A stretch of 64,000 nucleotides of DNA, taken from positions 2,380,001-2,444,000 of the forward strand of contig NZ_JARKIN010000001.1 of NCBI RefSeq assembly GCF_029351045.1, in the 5' to 3' direction. This stretch comes from Streptomyces sp. WMMB303 (GTDB taxonomy: Bacteria > Actinomycetota > Actinomycetes > Streptomycetales > Streptomycetaceae). The notes beneath the pieces were generated by a model. It was not told the DNA's origin and did no database searches. It saw only the letters and a program-made list of their open reading frames with translations. The position numbers were made by a program, and so were the translations under genes. Below are positions 52,330-60,872 of the stretch, piece after piece (positions within the stretch are counted from its first letter, which is position 1; each line of letters starts with the position of its first letter).

Positions 52330-53709
52330 GTGCTGGATTCCCCAGGGGGGCAGCCCCCGCACGACTCCCGGCAGGAACACGCCCGGCGGATGGAGACGGG
52401 GCTGCCGGTGGAGGTGCCCTCCACCGCGCTCTTCACCGACCAGTACGAGCTGACCATGCTGCAGGCCGCGCTGCGCGCCGGGACGTCCGGACGCCGCTCC
52501 GCCTTCGAGGTCTTCACCCGCCGGCTGCCCGAGGGCCGCCGCTACGGTGTCGTCGCGGGTACCGGGCGGGTGCTGGACGCGGTGGAGAACTTCCGCTTCG
52601 ACGGTCAGCTGCTCGACTTCCTGCGCGAGACCCGCGTGGTGGACGAGCCGACCCTCGAACGGCTGGCCGACTACCGCTTCGGCGGCGACATCCTGGGCTA
52701 CCCGGAGGGCGAGGTCTACTTCCCCGGCTCCCCGATCCTGCGCGTGGAGGGCACGTTCGCCGAGTGCGTGCTGCTGGAGACGGTGATCCTCTCCATCCTC
52801 AACCACGACTCCGCCGTGGCCGCCGCGGCCTCCCGGATGGCGGTGGCCGCAGCCGACCGCCCGCTGATCGAGATGGGCGCCCGCCGCACCCACGAACTCG
52901 GAGCCGTGGCCGCCGCCCGGGCCGCCTACGTCGGAGGCTTCGACACCACCTCCGACCTGGCCGCCGGCTTCCGCTACCGGATCCCCACCGTCGGCACCAG
53001 CGCCCACGCCTTCACCCTGCTGCACGACACCGAGCGGGACGCCTTCACCGCACAGGTCGACTCCCTGGGCAGCGGTACGACGCTGCTGGTGGACACCTAC
53101 GACGTGGCCGAAGCGGTGCGCACCGCGGTCGAGGTCGCCGGCCCGGAGCTGGGCGCCGTCCGCATCGACTCCGGGGACCTGCTGCTGGTGGCCCACCGGG
53201 TGCGCCAGCAGCTCGACGACCTGGGCGCGCACCGGACCCGGATCGTGGTCACCAGCGACCTGGACGAGTACGCCATCGCCTCGCTGGCCGCGGCCCCGGT
53301 GGACGCCTACGGCGTGGGCACCCAACTGGTCACCGGCAGCGGCCACCCGACCTGCTCGATGGTCTACAAGCTGGTGGCCCGCGCCGACTCCGACACTCCC
53401 GGGGCACCGCTCCGACCGGTGGCCAAGCGTTCGACCGGCGGCAAGACCTCCATCGGCGGGGCCAAATGGGCCGCCCGGCCGGTGGACGCGGACGGAACCG
53501 CCACGGCGGAGATCGTGGGCACCGGCGAGGTGCCGCCCGAGCTTGCCGGACACCTGCTCCAGGAGAAGCTGGTCGACCAGGGCACCGTCGTCGGCCGCGA
53601 GCCCCTGGACGCCGCCCGCGACCGCCACCGGGCGGCACGCGCCCGGCTGCCGGTGTCCGCGACCCAGCTCTCCCGCGGTGAGCCGGTACTCCCCGTCGAG
53701 CACGTGTAA
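52330..53709 (+). CDS. pncB: Nicotinate phosphoribosyltransferase
   Basis: 459 residues from a GTG at 52330 (GGTGAGG upstream); an ATG at 52390 is possible. Family segments: [70 protein letters not shown] in part, GTSAHAF and RIDSGDLL. It converts nicotinate and PRPP to nicotinate mononucleotide. It is followed 176 bases later by the nicotinamidase gene, which supplies its substrate, so together they form the NAD salvage route. Confidence 0.94.
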   Translation: MLDSPGGQPPHDSRQEHARRMETGLPVEVPSTALFTDQYELTMLQAALRAGTSGRRSAFEVFTRRLPEGRRYGVVAGTGRVLDAVENFRFDGQLLDFLRETRVVDEPTLERLADYRFGGDILGYPEGEVYFPGSPILRVEGTFAECVLLETVILSILNHDSAVAAAASRMAVAAADRPLIEMGARRTHELGAVAAARAAYVGGFDTTSDLAAGFRYRIPTVGTSAHAFTLLHDTERDAFTAQVDSLGSGTTLLVDTYDVAEAVRTAVEVAGPELGAVRIDSGDLLLVAHRVRQQLDDLGAHRTRIVVTSDLDEYAIASLAAAPVDAYGVGTQLVTGSGHPTCSMVYKLVARADSDTPGAPLRPVAKRSTGGKTSIGGAKWAARPVDADGTATAEIVGTGEVPPELAGHLLQEKLVDQGTVVGREPLDAARDRHRAARARLPVSATQLSRGEPVLPVEHV

Positions 53710-53884
53710 CCCCCGGTACGGTGATCCGCGGCAGCGGCGTCCGCACACTGCCGCCGGGCCACGCGAGTGTCTAGTCTCGGAGGTGACGGGCGGCGGCGCC
53801 CTCTCACGTCCGCCGAGGGCACCCGCCCCGCCACTCCCCGGTCCCGCCCCTCCCAGTCGACCCACCAGCCGAAAGGTGTGCACC

Positions 53885-54478
53885 ATGCACCGGGCACTGA
53901 TCGTCGTGGACGTCCAGAACGACTTCTGCGAAGGCGGCAGCCTCGCCGTCGCGGGCGGCGCCGACGTCGCGGCCGCCATCACCGACCTGGTCGGGGACGC
54001 CTCCGCCGGTTACCGCCATGTCGTGGCGACCCGGGACGCGCACATCGACCCCGGCGAGCACTTCTCCACCGACCCGGACTACCGGCACTCCTGGCCGCCG
54101 CACTGCGTGGCGGGCACCGAGGGCGTGGGCTTCCACCCCAACTTCACGCCGGCCGTCGCCTCCGGCGCCATCGAGGCGGTCTTCGACAAGGGCGCCCACA
54201 CCGCCGCCTACAGCGGTTTCGAGGGCGCCGACGAGAACGGCGTCCCGCTGGCGGACTGGCTGCGCCGGCGGCAGGTGACCGAGGTGGACGTCGTCGGCAT
54301 CGCCACGGACCACTGCGTGCGCGAGACCGCGCTGGACGCGGCCCGCGAGGGTTTCCGCACCCAGGTGCTGCTCGACCTGACCGCGGGCGTCGCCGAGGAG
54401 ACCGTCCAGCGGGCGCTGGACGAGCTGCGCGCAGGGGGCGTGGAGCTGACCGGCAAGCCCGTGGTCGCCCCGGCCTAG
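53885..54478 (+). CDS. pncA: Nicotinamidase/isochorismatase-family, PncA-like
   Basis: 197 residues, ATG at 53885. Triad D9 (VVDVQNDF), K102 (FDKGAH) and C144 (ATDHCVRET) is complete. D51 and H53 (RDAHIDP) are metal ligands. It hydrolyses nicotinamide to nicotinate, the substrate of PncB encoded just upstream. Confidence 0.93.
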   Translation: MHRALIVVDVQNDFCEGGSLAVAGGADVAAAITDLVGDASAGYRHVVATRDAHIDPGEHFSTDPDYRHSWPPHCVAGTEGVGFHPNFTPAVASGAIEAVFDKGAHTAAYSGFEGADENGVPLADWLRRRQVTEVDVVGIATDHCVRETALDAAREGFRTQVLLDLTAGVAEETVQRALDELRAGGVELTGKPVVAPA

Positions 54479-54571
54479 AGCCGCTCACCGGGGCTCGGGG
54501 CCCGCGCCCCTGCCCGGGCTCCGGGGGTGTACGGAGCGTCCCGAGCCGACGGACCCGGCCGCGGGCGGCTG

Positions 54572-54615
54572 CCGCCCCGGCCTCCGGCCCGTGAAGGAGC
54601 CGGAGGCCGGGGCGG
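54572..54615. terminator. Very strong bidirectional hairpin
   Basis: A perfect 17-bp stem, 54572-54588 with 54599-54615 and a 10-nt loop, between pncA and the convergent hypothetical gene. Confidence 0.8.
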
Positions 54616-54632
54616 GACGCAGGACGCGGGGG

Positions 54633-55127
54633 TCAGGCCGGGGTGACGCGCAGCAGGGCCGCGATGGGGCGCCAGGAGTTGCGGTCGTCGTCCGGGACGG
54701 CACGCCAGACCAGCCCCTCGGGGTGGTGCAGCACCGCCGTGACCTCGTCCGCGGTGGGCGGTTCCGTGTTGCCGCGCAGGTAGATCGCCCGCAGGCCGAG
54801 GTTCCGCAGCCTGGTCAGTGCGCGGGCGCGGTTCCCGGCGTGCACCAGCACCCGGACGCGCTGCTCCTCGCTGGGTCTGCGCACCACAGCCTCACGCACC
54901 GTGTGCGGTTCGTCCGCGAACGCCGACCAGCGCCGCGAGGCCGGCAGCAGCCCGGAGCGTCCCGGGGCGGGCGCGACGGCGGAGCGAGGGGCTCCGCTTC
55001 CGCTCCCGCTCCGCGCACCCGGGGCGGCGGCGCCGGCGCCGGCACTGTGCGGCTCGCGCGGCACCGGAAGCGTCAGCGCGACGATCACGCTGCCGTCCGG
55101 AAGCCTGACGAATCCGCCTCCTGACAT
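54633..55127 (-). CDS. Hypothetical protein
   Basis: 164 residues, ATG at 55127 with GGGGGAG about nine bases upstream; another ATG at 55136 is possible. A short strand-like N-terminus (GGFVRLPDGSVIVALTLPVP), a Ser/Gly/Ala-rich linker of about 40 residues, and a mixed C-terminal domain (VRVLVHAGNRARALTRLRNLGLRAIYLRG, then PTADEVTAVLHHPEGLVWR). No signal or membrane segment. I do not recognise the family. Confidence 0.65.
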   Translation of the reverse strand: MSGGGFVRLPDGSVIVALTLPVPREPHSAGAGAAAPGARSGSGSGAPRSAVAPAPGRSGLLPASRRWSAFADEPHTVREAVVRRPSEEQRVRVLVHAGNRARALTRLRNLGLRAIYLRGNTEPPTADEVTAVLHHPEGLVWRAVPDDDRNSWRPIAALLRVTPA

Positions 55128-55834
55128 GATCACCATCTCCCCCGTGAGACTCGTTCGGGTCGGTCGATACGGGGACGCGCCGAGGCATCCCCACCATGCA
55201 TCTAAACGCGATCGAGCGCCGATCGCCAGGGGGTAACGGATGATCATGTTTTGACCTGCAACGATGCAAACAAATTCATACCTGGGTTGCACGGCCGTCG
55301 ATCACCTGTACCCGACCACCCGTTTGTGGATCTTCAGAGCCCCCTGACCGTCCGTAACTGTGCCATCTTGTTGACCCTTTTGCGGAATTCCATGCGGTTT
55401 GTCGCGGCTGGTTGAAGGGGGGACTACTTTCGACGTCGCCATTGGCTCAACCGGTGGCGAGGGGGAGACGTGACCCGAATGCCCGGCTAAACGGAATCTT
55501 CAACTCCCCATCAGATAGCGGGTGCGAACATCGGTACGGGAGCATGCGCCGCGCATCGGGCCGTCCTCCGCCCCGCGTGCCGGACGCGAGCGGCGCGCGA
55601 CCCTCGCAAGCCCCCTCAACCGTCCGCCAGTTGGGACAACCGGAACCTCGTGCGCCAGTGCGCCCCCCGTGCAACGACGGCGTGGGTCAGCTCACGCTTG
55701 CCGTGCTTTCCGCAAGGGCATGCCGGACCGTAGAGTCGTTCGATGGCGCCCCGTTTGTACCGAGGCAACCCGTTGCGCACATCGACCTGTTCATCCGTTC
55801 AGACCGTGCCCACACCCCCGAGGACGGATCCGCC
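55128..55834. other. Long intergenic/leader region with a possible 6-residue ORF
   Basis: About 700 bases, markedly less GC-rich at 55200-55420 than its surroundings, so promoters for both flanking genes are likely here. At 55470-55490 a GTG follows GGGGGAG and reads six residues (VTRMPG) to a TAA stop. No other credible gene is seen. The frame that reads from 55412 into the downstream gene lacks codon-bias support before 55835. Confidence 0.45.
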
Positions 55835-56170
55835 ATGCCGCGTCCGCACCCCGCCCAACTCGTCTACGGCTCGGCCACCGTCATCTGTGCCACGCTCACC
55901 ATGCTGCTGCTCTTCGAGACGCGTTCGAGCGCCTGGATCGCCGTGATCGCGCTCGCATCCCTCGCACTTGGCCTGCTGGTGGCCGTGACCGTCCCCGCCG
56001 CCGGACCAACGCGGCGGCGGCGCCGGACCGTTGCCCGCGTCCCCGCGTCCGTCGGCTCCCGCGCGCCGGCCCGGCCCGATCCCGCCACGCGGACGGCCGC
56101 CACCACCGCCGCGCGGACGACCGCCGCGTCGGCTCCCGCCGCGACAGCGGGCCTGGGGGCGCGCAACTGA
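55835..56170 (+). CDS. Small two-helix membrane protein, function unknown
   Basis: 111 residues, ATG at 55835 (GGACGGA upstream). Two hydrophobic helices (QLVYGSATVICATLTMLLLF and SAWIAVIALASLALGLLVAVTV) are followed by a basic, Ala/Thr/Arg-rich tail of about 45 residues, probably cytoplasmic. No recognised domain. Confidence 0.68.
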   Translation: MPRPHPAQLVYGSATVICATLTMLLLFETRSSAWIAVIALASLALGLLVAVTVPAAGPTRRRRRTVARVPASVGSRAPARPDPATRTAATTAARTTAASAPAATAGLGARN

Positions 56171-56194
56171 CCGTGCTCGCCGCCCTCTCCGGAT

Positions 56195-56216
56195 CCCCCG
56201 GCCGCCGCGCCGGGGG
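56195..56216. terminator. Hairpin between convergent genes
   Basis: CCCCCGGC (56195-56202) pairs with GCCGGGGG (56209-56216), between the small membrane protein gene and the first RDD gene. Confidence 0.5.
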
Positions 56217-56274
56217 CTCCCCGAGCGCACCGGCCCGGGCCCGGACCGCGGAGCGCTCCGGGACGGCGGAGCCG

Positions 56275-57084
56275 TCAGTCCGCCGCGACCACCACCGTGC
56301 GGGCCGCCTTGTCGTGCAGGCACTGCTGATAGGGCTTGTCCCAGGTGCAGAACAGCACGTTCACCAGCCAGAACAGCGAACCCACGCAGGGCACCAGCGG
56401 AGGGATCTGGTAGACGGCCGCCCGTAGCCACCCCGGACTACCCGCCGGTACGGCACCGTTCTGCAGCATCGCGACCCGGACGCGCATCAGCTTCTTGCCG
56501 ACCGTCTGCCCCGAGTTCGTCAGCATCAGCCCCTCGTAGAGGAAGTAGACGAGGGTGTAGCTGAGCTGCGGCCAGTAGTCGATGCCGGTGTCGGTCGAGT
56601 AGCCGCCCTCGACCACGCCCGCGATGATGCCGATCGGGATGGCGACCAGTAGCGCGTCGATGATCCGCGCCACCAGGCGCTTGCCCCGCGACGCCAGCGG
56701 CGCCATTCCCGCGAGCGGGTCCGCGGCGCCCGTCGGTCCCCCGTACGGGTTGTCGTAGGGGCTCCCGCCACCGCCGCCCGGCCCGCCACCGTAACCACCG
56801 CCGTAGCCGCCGCCGTAGCCGTCTCCGGGGCCGCCGCCGTAGCCGTCTCCGGGGCCGCCGCCGTAGCCGTCTCCGGGGCCGCCGCCGTAGCCGTCTCCGG
56901 GGCCGCCGCCGGCCGGAGGCGGCGGCGGATTGCCGTACGGCGTGCCCGGCCCGCCCGGCGGCGGAGCCCCGGAGCCGGGCGGCTCCTGCCCCGGCGGCTG
57001 TCCGCCCGCGGCGGGGCGCGGCGGCTCCTGCCCCGGCTCCTGCGGCTTCCGGAACGGATCGTTCTCCGGCTGGTCCGTACTCAT
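56275..57084 (-). CDS. RDD-family membrane protein with Gly/Tyr repeat N-terminus
   Basis: 269 residues, ATG at 57084. The first 120 residues are Pro/Gly-rich and include four copies of GGGPGDGY. The RDD domain follows (LASRGKRLVARIIDALLVAIPIGI; SGQTVGKKLMRVRV), with three to four helices and a Trp/Asp-Lys C-terminal motif (FCTWDKPYQQCLHDKAA). RDD proteins are of unknown or transport-related function. It shares family and direction with the gene upstream. Confidence 0.85.
   Translation of the reverse strand: MSTDQPENDPFRKPQEPGQEPPRPAAGGQPPGQEPPGSGAPPPGGPGTPYGNPPPPPAGGGPGDGYGGGPGDGYGGGPGDGYGGGPGDGYGGGYGGGYGGGPGGGGGSPYDNPYGGPTGAADPLAGMAPLASRGKRLVARIIDALLVAIPIGIIAGVVEGGYSTDTGIDYWPQLSYTLVYFLYEGLMLTNSGQTVGKKLMRVRVAMLQNGAVPAGSPGWLRAAVYQIPPLVPCVGSLFWLVNVLFCTWDKPYQQCLHDKAARTVVVAAD
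56809..56904. repeat. Four perfect 24-bp tandem repeats
   Basis: Units at 56809-56832, 56833-56856, 56857-56880 and 56881-56904 are identical, each encoding GGGPGDGY on the minus strand. Such identity at the DNA level suggests recent slippage; copy number probably varies between strains. Confidence 0.92.
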
Positions 57085-57301
57085 GGCCCGAGTGCACCGC
57101 CCCCGGGTGCGCACCGCATCCGGGGCGGGCTGTTCGGGGGACGGAGAGGTCCGTCCGCCTCCGGCCCGAGCCGAACGGCGGCGGCCCTCCGGCTCCCGAG
57201 CGGCCCTGCCTCGGGGGAGGCCGCGGCTCAGCGGATGCCGAGCCGCGCAGGCCCCCGCGCCGGCAGGCCCTGCCCCCGCCCCTGCTCCGGCGCCCCGGCG
57301 G

Positions 57302-59059
57302 TCACAGCCTCAGCTCGCCGCTGCCCGCGCGCCCCTTGGCGACGAACGTCCCGGCCGCCTTGTCGTGCCAGCACTGCCGCCAGGGCCGGTCGAACAGGCA
57401 CCACGCGGCGTTGACCACGCCGACCACCAGCAGTCCCAGCACCCCGTGCACCAGCCAGCGCAGCACGGCCTTGCCGAACGAGGGCTTTCCGTAGCCCTCG
57501 ATGTTCACCACCGAGAGCCCGAACAGCTTCTTGCCCAGCGTGCGGCCCCAGCGGGCGGTCGGCAGCACCTCGTAGACCAGCCCGAAGACCAGCACGGCCG
57601 CCAGGACCAGCGCCAGATAGCCGCCCGTCGTGCCGTCGACGAGCCATACCCGCTGGGTGACGCCCGCCTGCTCCACGGCCTCCACCTTGGCGTCGATGTG
57701 GTCGATCGTCCGGTCCACGAACGGGAACGCGGCCCCCGCGGCCACCCCGAGCGTCAGCACGAGGTCGACCAGACGCGCACCGAGCCGCATGCCCAGCGAC
57801 CCGGGCCGGGCCTCCTGTTGGGCGACCCGCGCGAACGGGTCGTCGGCGGGCGGCCGCCACGGAGTGACGGCGTCCTGCCCCGCGGGCTGCGGCCCGCCGG
57901 GCGACCCGGTCGGCTGCGACCAGGAGGGCGCGGCCGACTCCGGCAGCCGACCGGACTGCCGGCCGGCCGCCTGGTCCTGCCCCGGCCCGGGCACCGGAGC
58001 GAGCCCCGCCGGCGGTCCCTGCTGCGCGGGGAGCGCCACCGGGCCCGCACCGAGCGCCGTCTGCTGCCCGGGGCGCTCCGCCACGGCCCCGGCCGCCCCC
58101 TGCGCGGGGGCCGGGCGGCCGGAGTCGGGGGTCCGGCCGGGGGCGGGCGCGGGAGCGCCGCCGCCGGCGCCGGACGGGTTCGGCGCGCTCCGGTCGGGTG
58201 CATATCCGCCCGGGGAGGGGCGGCCGCTCTCCGGTGCCTGGCTCTGCGCCGGAATCGCCGCCGCACCGCCGGGAGGCGCGGACGCCGGGGCGGGCGCGGA
58301 CTGCTCGGGCAGGTTCACGGCCGTCGGCACCGGACGGTCGGGGGCCGGATCCGGCACCGGAGCGGCGCCGGATGCCCCGCCCTCCGCCGGCGTGTCGGGA
58401 GCCGGCGCCGACGAGGCAGCCGGCGGGGCGGCGGCGTCCGCTGCCGGGGCCGGGCGGGCGGGCGCCCCGGCCTGCGGGGCGCGGTCGCCGGTACGGAGTA
58501 CCTCGGAGCGGCGCAGTCCGACCGTCTTCTCCCGGCCGCCCGGCTGCGGAGCCTCAGGTGCCGGGCCCGGTTCGCGTTCGGTGCGCTCCGCCGCCCGCGC
58601 GTCGCCGCCCCAGTTGCCCCTGGGGTCGGCTGCGGGGGGACCGAAACCGCCCTGTGGCGGACCGGAGTGCCCCGGACCGGACTGCGGCGGGGCCGCCGGT
58701 CCGGGCGGTCCGCCGGACGCCGCGGGCTCCGGGCCCGGCGCCGGCCGCTGCGGACCGGGCCCGCTCCCGTCGCCGCCCTCGTCCAGGAAGACCGGGCCGG
58801 TCTCGTCCGCCGTCGAACGGCGGGGGCTCGGCGGGCCCGCCGGGCCTTCCTGGCCGCCGGTGGCGGGCGGGGCGGGAGCCGCCGCGGGCGAGGACGCCAC
58901 GGGCGGCGGCGCGGGCATGGGTTCACCCTCACGTGGCTCGGGGCGACTGGTCCCGGGCACCCAGGACGAGCCGTTCCAGTAGCGGATGTATCCGGGGATG
59001 GACGGATCCGGATAGTACCCAGCACGGGGCACCTCACCATGAGTACCGGAGGGTCCCAC
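57302..59059 (-). CDS. DUF2510-linker-RDD membrane protein
   Basis: About 585 residues; start uncertain between TTG 59068, GTG 59059 (GGGGAG upstream) and GTG 59032. The N-terminal GYYPDPSIPGYIRYWNGSSWVPG is a DUF2510 domain. A roughly 340-residue Pro/Ala/Gly-rich disordered linker leads to a C-terminal RDD domain (LGMRLGARLVDLVLTLGVAAGAAF; WGRTLGKKLFGLSVV) with a final CLFDRPWRQCWHDKAAGT. It lies upstream of the first RDD gene in the same direction. Confidence 0.85.
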   Translation of the reverse strand: MGPSGTHGEVPRAGYYPDPSIPGYIRYWNGSSWVPGTSRPEPREGEPMPAPPPVASSPAAAPAPPATGGQEGPAGPPSPRRSTADETGPVFLDEGGDGSGPGPQRPAPGPEPAASGGPPGPAAPPQSGPGHSGPPQGGFGPPAADPRGNWGGDARAAERTEREPGPAPEAPQPGGREKTVGLRRSEVLRTGDRAPQAGAPARPAPAADAAAPPAASSAPAPDTPAEGGASGAAPVPDPAPDRPVPTAVNLPEQSAPAPASAPPGGAAAIPAQSQAPESGRPSPGGYAPDRSAPNPSGAGGGAPAPAPGRTPDSGRPAPAQGAAGAVAERPGQQTALGAGPVALPAQQGPPAGLAPVPGPGQDQAAGRQSGRLPESAAPSWSQPTGSPGGPQPAGQDAVTPWRPPADDPFARVAQQEARPGSLGMRLGARLVDLVLTLGVAAGAAFPFVDRTIDHIDAKVEAVEQAGVTQRVWLVDGTTGGYLALVLAAVLVFGLVYEVLPTARWGRTLGKKLFGLSVVNIEGYGKPSFGKAVLRWLVHGVLGLLVVGVVNAAWCLFDRPWRQCWHDKAAGTFVAKGRAGSGELRL

Positions 59060-59472
59060 AGCCCCCAACTCCCCTCACGCACGAAGCATTCGACCGGGCC
59101 GCGGTGGTGCGGCCGCACGGCCCGCCGCTCGCGGCGCGGCGGGCTCCTCCTCACCGTCCGGGAAGGACGGTAAGGAGGACAGTAACGAAGAAGACCGCGC
59201 GGGGAGGAAGCAGTCGCCGGGTGGCCCGCCTTCGAAGGACCCGCGGGCCACCCGCCGCCTGCGGTCCGACCAGGCGGAATCGCCCCCGGTCGCACTCCCG
59301 GAGCACCTTCGACGGCCCCAGGGAGGTCACCCGCGCGGGGTGCCCGGCGAAAAACTTCCGCGAACCCGTGTAAGAAACCGCGCTCTGCTGCCTCTTGTCC
59401 GGTGCGGGCCGCTTTCCGGCGGCCCGCACCGGGGATCCGGGGATCCGGGGAGCACACGAAAGGGCGCACAGT
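59060..59472. other. Intergenic region with a long hairpin
   Basis: 413 bases between divergent RDD and ssgG genes. At 59145-59179 a 14-bp stem with one C-A mismatch closes a 5-nt loop; its 3' arm contains AAGGAGG but no start codon follows at a usable distance. No gene is seen. Promoters for both flanking genes are expected here. Confidence 0.5.
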
Positions 59473-59883
59473 ATGCACACCGTCGTCGAACGCGAAGTGG
59501 AGACGAGGCTCGTCCTCGCGCCGGAGCTCAGCGTGGCCGTACCGGCCCGGCTCAGCTACCGCACGGACGACCCCTACGCCGTCCACATGACGTTCCATAT
59601 CCACTCCGCCACGCCCGTCCGCTGGACGTTCGCCCGCGAACTGCTCGTCGAGGGGGTGGTGCAGCCGTGCGGGGACGGCGACGTACGGGTGTGGCCGACC
59701 TCCGTGGCGGACCGCGACGTGCTCTGCCTGGCGCTGAGTTCACCCAACGGTGACGCGCTGCTGGAGGCGCCGTCCCAGGTGGTGTCCGACTGGCTGGAGC
59801 GGGTGCTGCGGGCGGTCCCGCCGGGCAGCGAGTCGGAGGCCCTGGGCCTGGACGAACAGCTGACCGGACTGCTGGAGCAGTGA
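59473..59883 (+). CDS. ssgG: SsgA-like protein (SALP), SsgG
   Basis: 136 residues, ATG at 59473. The SALP pattern is clear: LSYRTDDPYAVHMTFHI, VRWTFARELLVEGV and GDGDVRVWPTSVADRDVLCLALSSPNGDALLEAP. SALPs are confined to sporulating actinomycetes and guide septum placement and spore-wall events; SsgG affects septum positioning in S. coelicolor. The paralogue is assigned by memory of neighbourhood, so the letter is less certain than the family. Confidence 0.9.
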   Translation: MHTVVEREVETRLVLAPELSVAVPARLSYRTDDPYAVHMTFHIHSATPVRWTFARELLVEGVVQPCGDGDVRVWPTSVADRDVLCLALSSPNGDALLEAPSQVVSDWLERVLRAVPPGSESEALGLDEQLTGLLEQ

Positions 59884-59959
59884 CCCGGTCGCGCCGGGGT
59901 GACCGGCGCGGCCGCGGCCGCCCGCCCGCGCGGGAAGCCTGGCGGGCGGCTGCCGGGCG

Positions 59960-59993
59960 CCCCGTCCCGGCGGGCCGGTCCGCCGGGACGGGG
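59960..59993 (+). terminator. Terminator after ssgG
   Basis: A perfect 14-bp stem, 59960-59973 with 59980-59993 and a 6-nt loop, between ssgG and the convergent MFS remnant. Confidence 0.75.
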
Positions 59994-60004
59994 TGGGTGG
60001 GGGC

Positions 60005-60334
60005 TCAGGCGGCGGGCTCCGTCGACCGGACCGCCGGGCCGACCGGGCCGGCGGGGGTCGCGGGCTCCGCGAGGGCCGGTGGCGAGGCCTCCGGGTGGGC
60101 GGGGGCGGCCGGGGAGCGCCGCGTCCGGCACAGCAGGGCGGCCAGCGCGCCCGTGAGCATCAGTCCGGCGGCCACGTACAGGGCACGGTCGGCCCCGTGG
60201 GCGAGGGCCTGCGCGGGATCGGCACCGGGCGCGGTGGTGGACACCGCGAGGGTGAGCGAGAGTCCCATGGACGAACCGAGGTACCGCGCGGTGTTGTTGG
60301 CCCCGGAGCCCATGGCGGTCCGGTCTGCGGGGAC
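60005..60334 (-). pseudogene. C-terminal remnant of an MFS drug exporter
   Basis: About 110 residues remain. VPADRTAMGSGANNTARYLGSSMGLSLTLAV is the segment after which EmrB/DHA2-type exporters have only two more helices, and ALYVAAGLMLTGALAALLCR is the last helix. The rest of the gene (roughly the first 350-380 residues) is absent: upstream of 60334 the DNA is the start of an HxlR gene on the other strand. The frame stays open only because the HxlR region is open in antisense. Confidence 0.8.
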
Positions 60335-60802
60335 GAGCGGTGGACCATGCTGGTCGTGCGCGACGCCTTCTACGGCGTGCGCCGCTACAGCGACTTCCTC
60401 GCGCACCTGGACATCCCGCGCGCCGTACTCTCCACCCGGCTGCGCACCCTCACCGAGTCCGGTGTCATGGAGCGGCGCCGGTACGAGGCGTCCCCGCCCC
60501 GGGACGAGTACGTCCTCACCGAGCCGGGCCGCCGCCTGTGGCCGGCCCTGTTCGCGCTGCTCACCTGGGGGCAGCGGTTCGCCTCCCAGGGCGCCCCGGC
60601 GCGGCGGCTGTACGCGCACGCCGAGTGCGGGCAGGAGTTGGGCCCCGGCGGCGGGTGCGCGGCCTGCGGAACGGCCGCCGTGCCGCCGCAGGACGTGGAG
60701 GTGCGCCCCGCTCCCGGCACCGACGGCCCCACGGCCCGCCAGGACGCGGTCAGCCGCGCCCTGCTGCGCCCGCACCGGCTGCTGGAACCGCTGGAGCTGT
60801 AG
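60329..60802 (+). pseudogene. HxlR-family regulator lacking its N-terminus
   Basis: GDERWTMLVVRDAFYGVRRYSDF is the usual helix-turn-helix region of HxlR regulators, which normally starts about 15-25 residues earlier with a Cys-bearing segment. Upstream here is MFS sequence instead. The remaining 158 codons read to a TAG with no internal stop. An ATG at 60347 could restart translation but has no ribosome binding site, and it would cut the first helix. Function is doubtful. Confidence 0.72.
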
Positions 60803-60872
60803 GCCGCCTCATCAAGGCCCCGTCCACCGGCGGCACCCGGCGCTCGACGCCCGGACCGCCCTCGGCCGGTCC

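Noticed and set aside
54591..55124. Plus-strand open frame opposite the 54633-55127 gene
   Set aside because: It has no good ribosome binding site and is mostly low-complexity Arg/Ala/Gly. The minus-strand frame has a good SD and begins with a short strand-like segment.
56809..56904. CRISPR-like array
   Set aside because: The 24-bp repeats are directly tandem with no spacers, and they encode an in-frame Gly/Tyr motif in an RDD protein.
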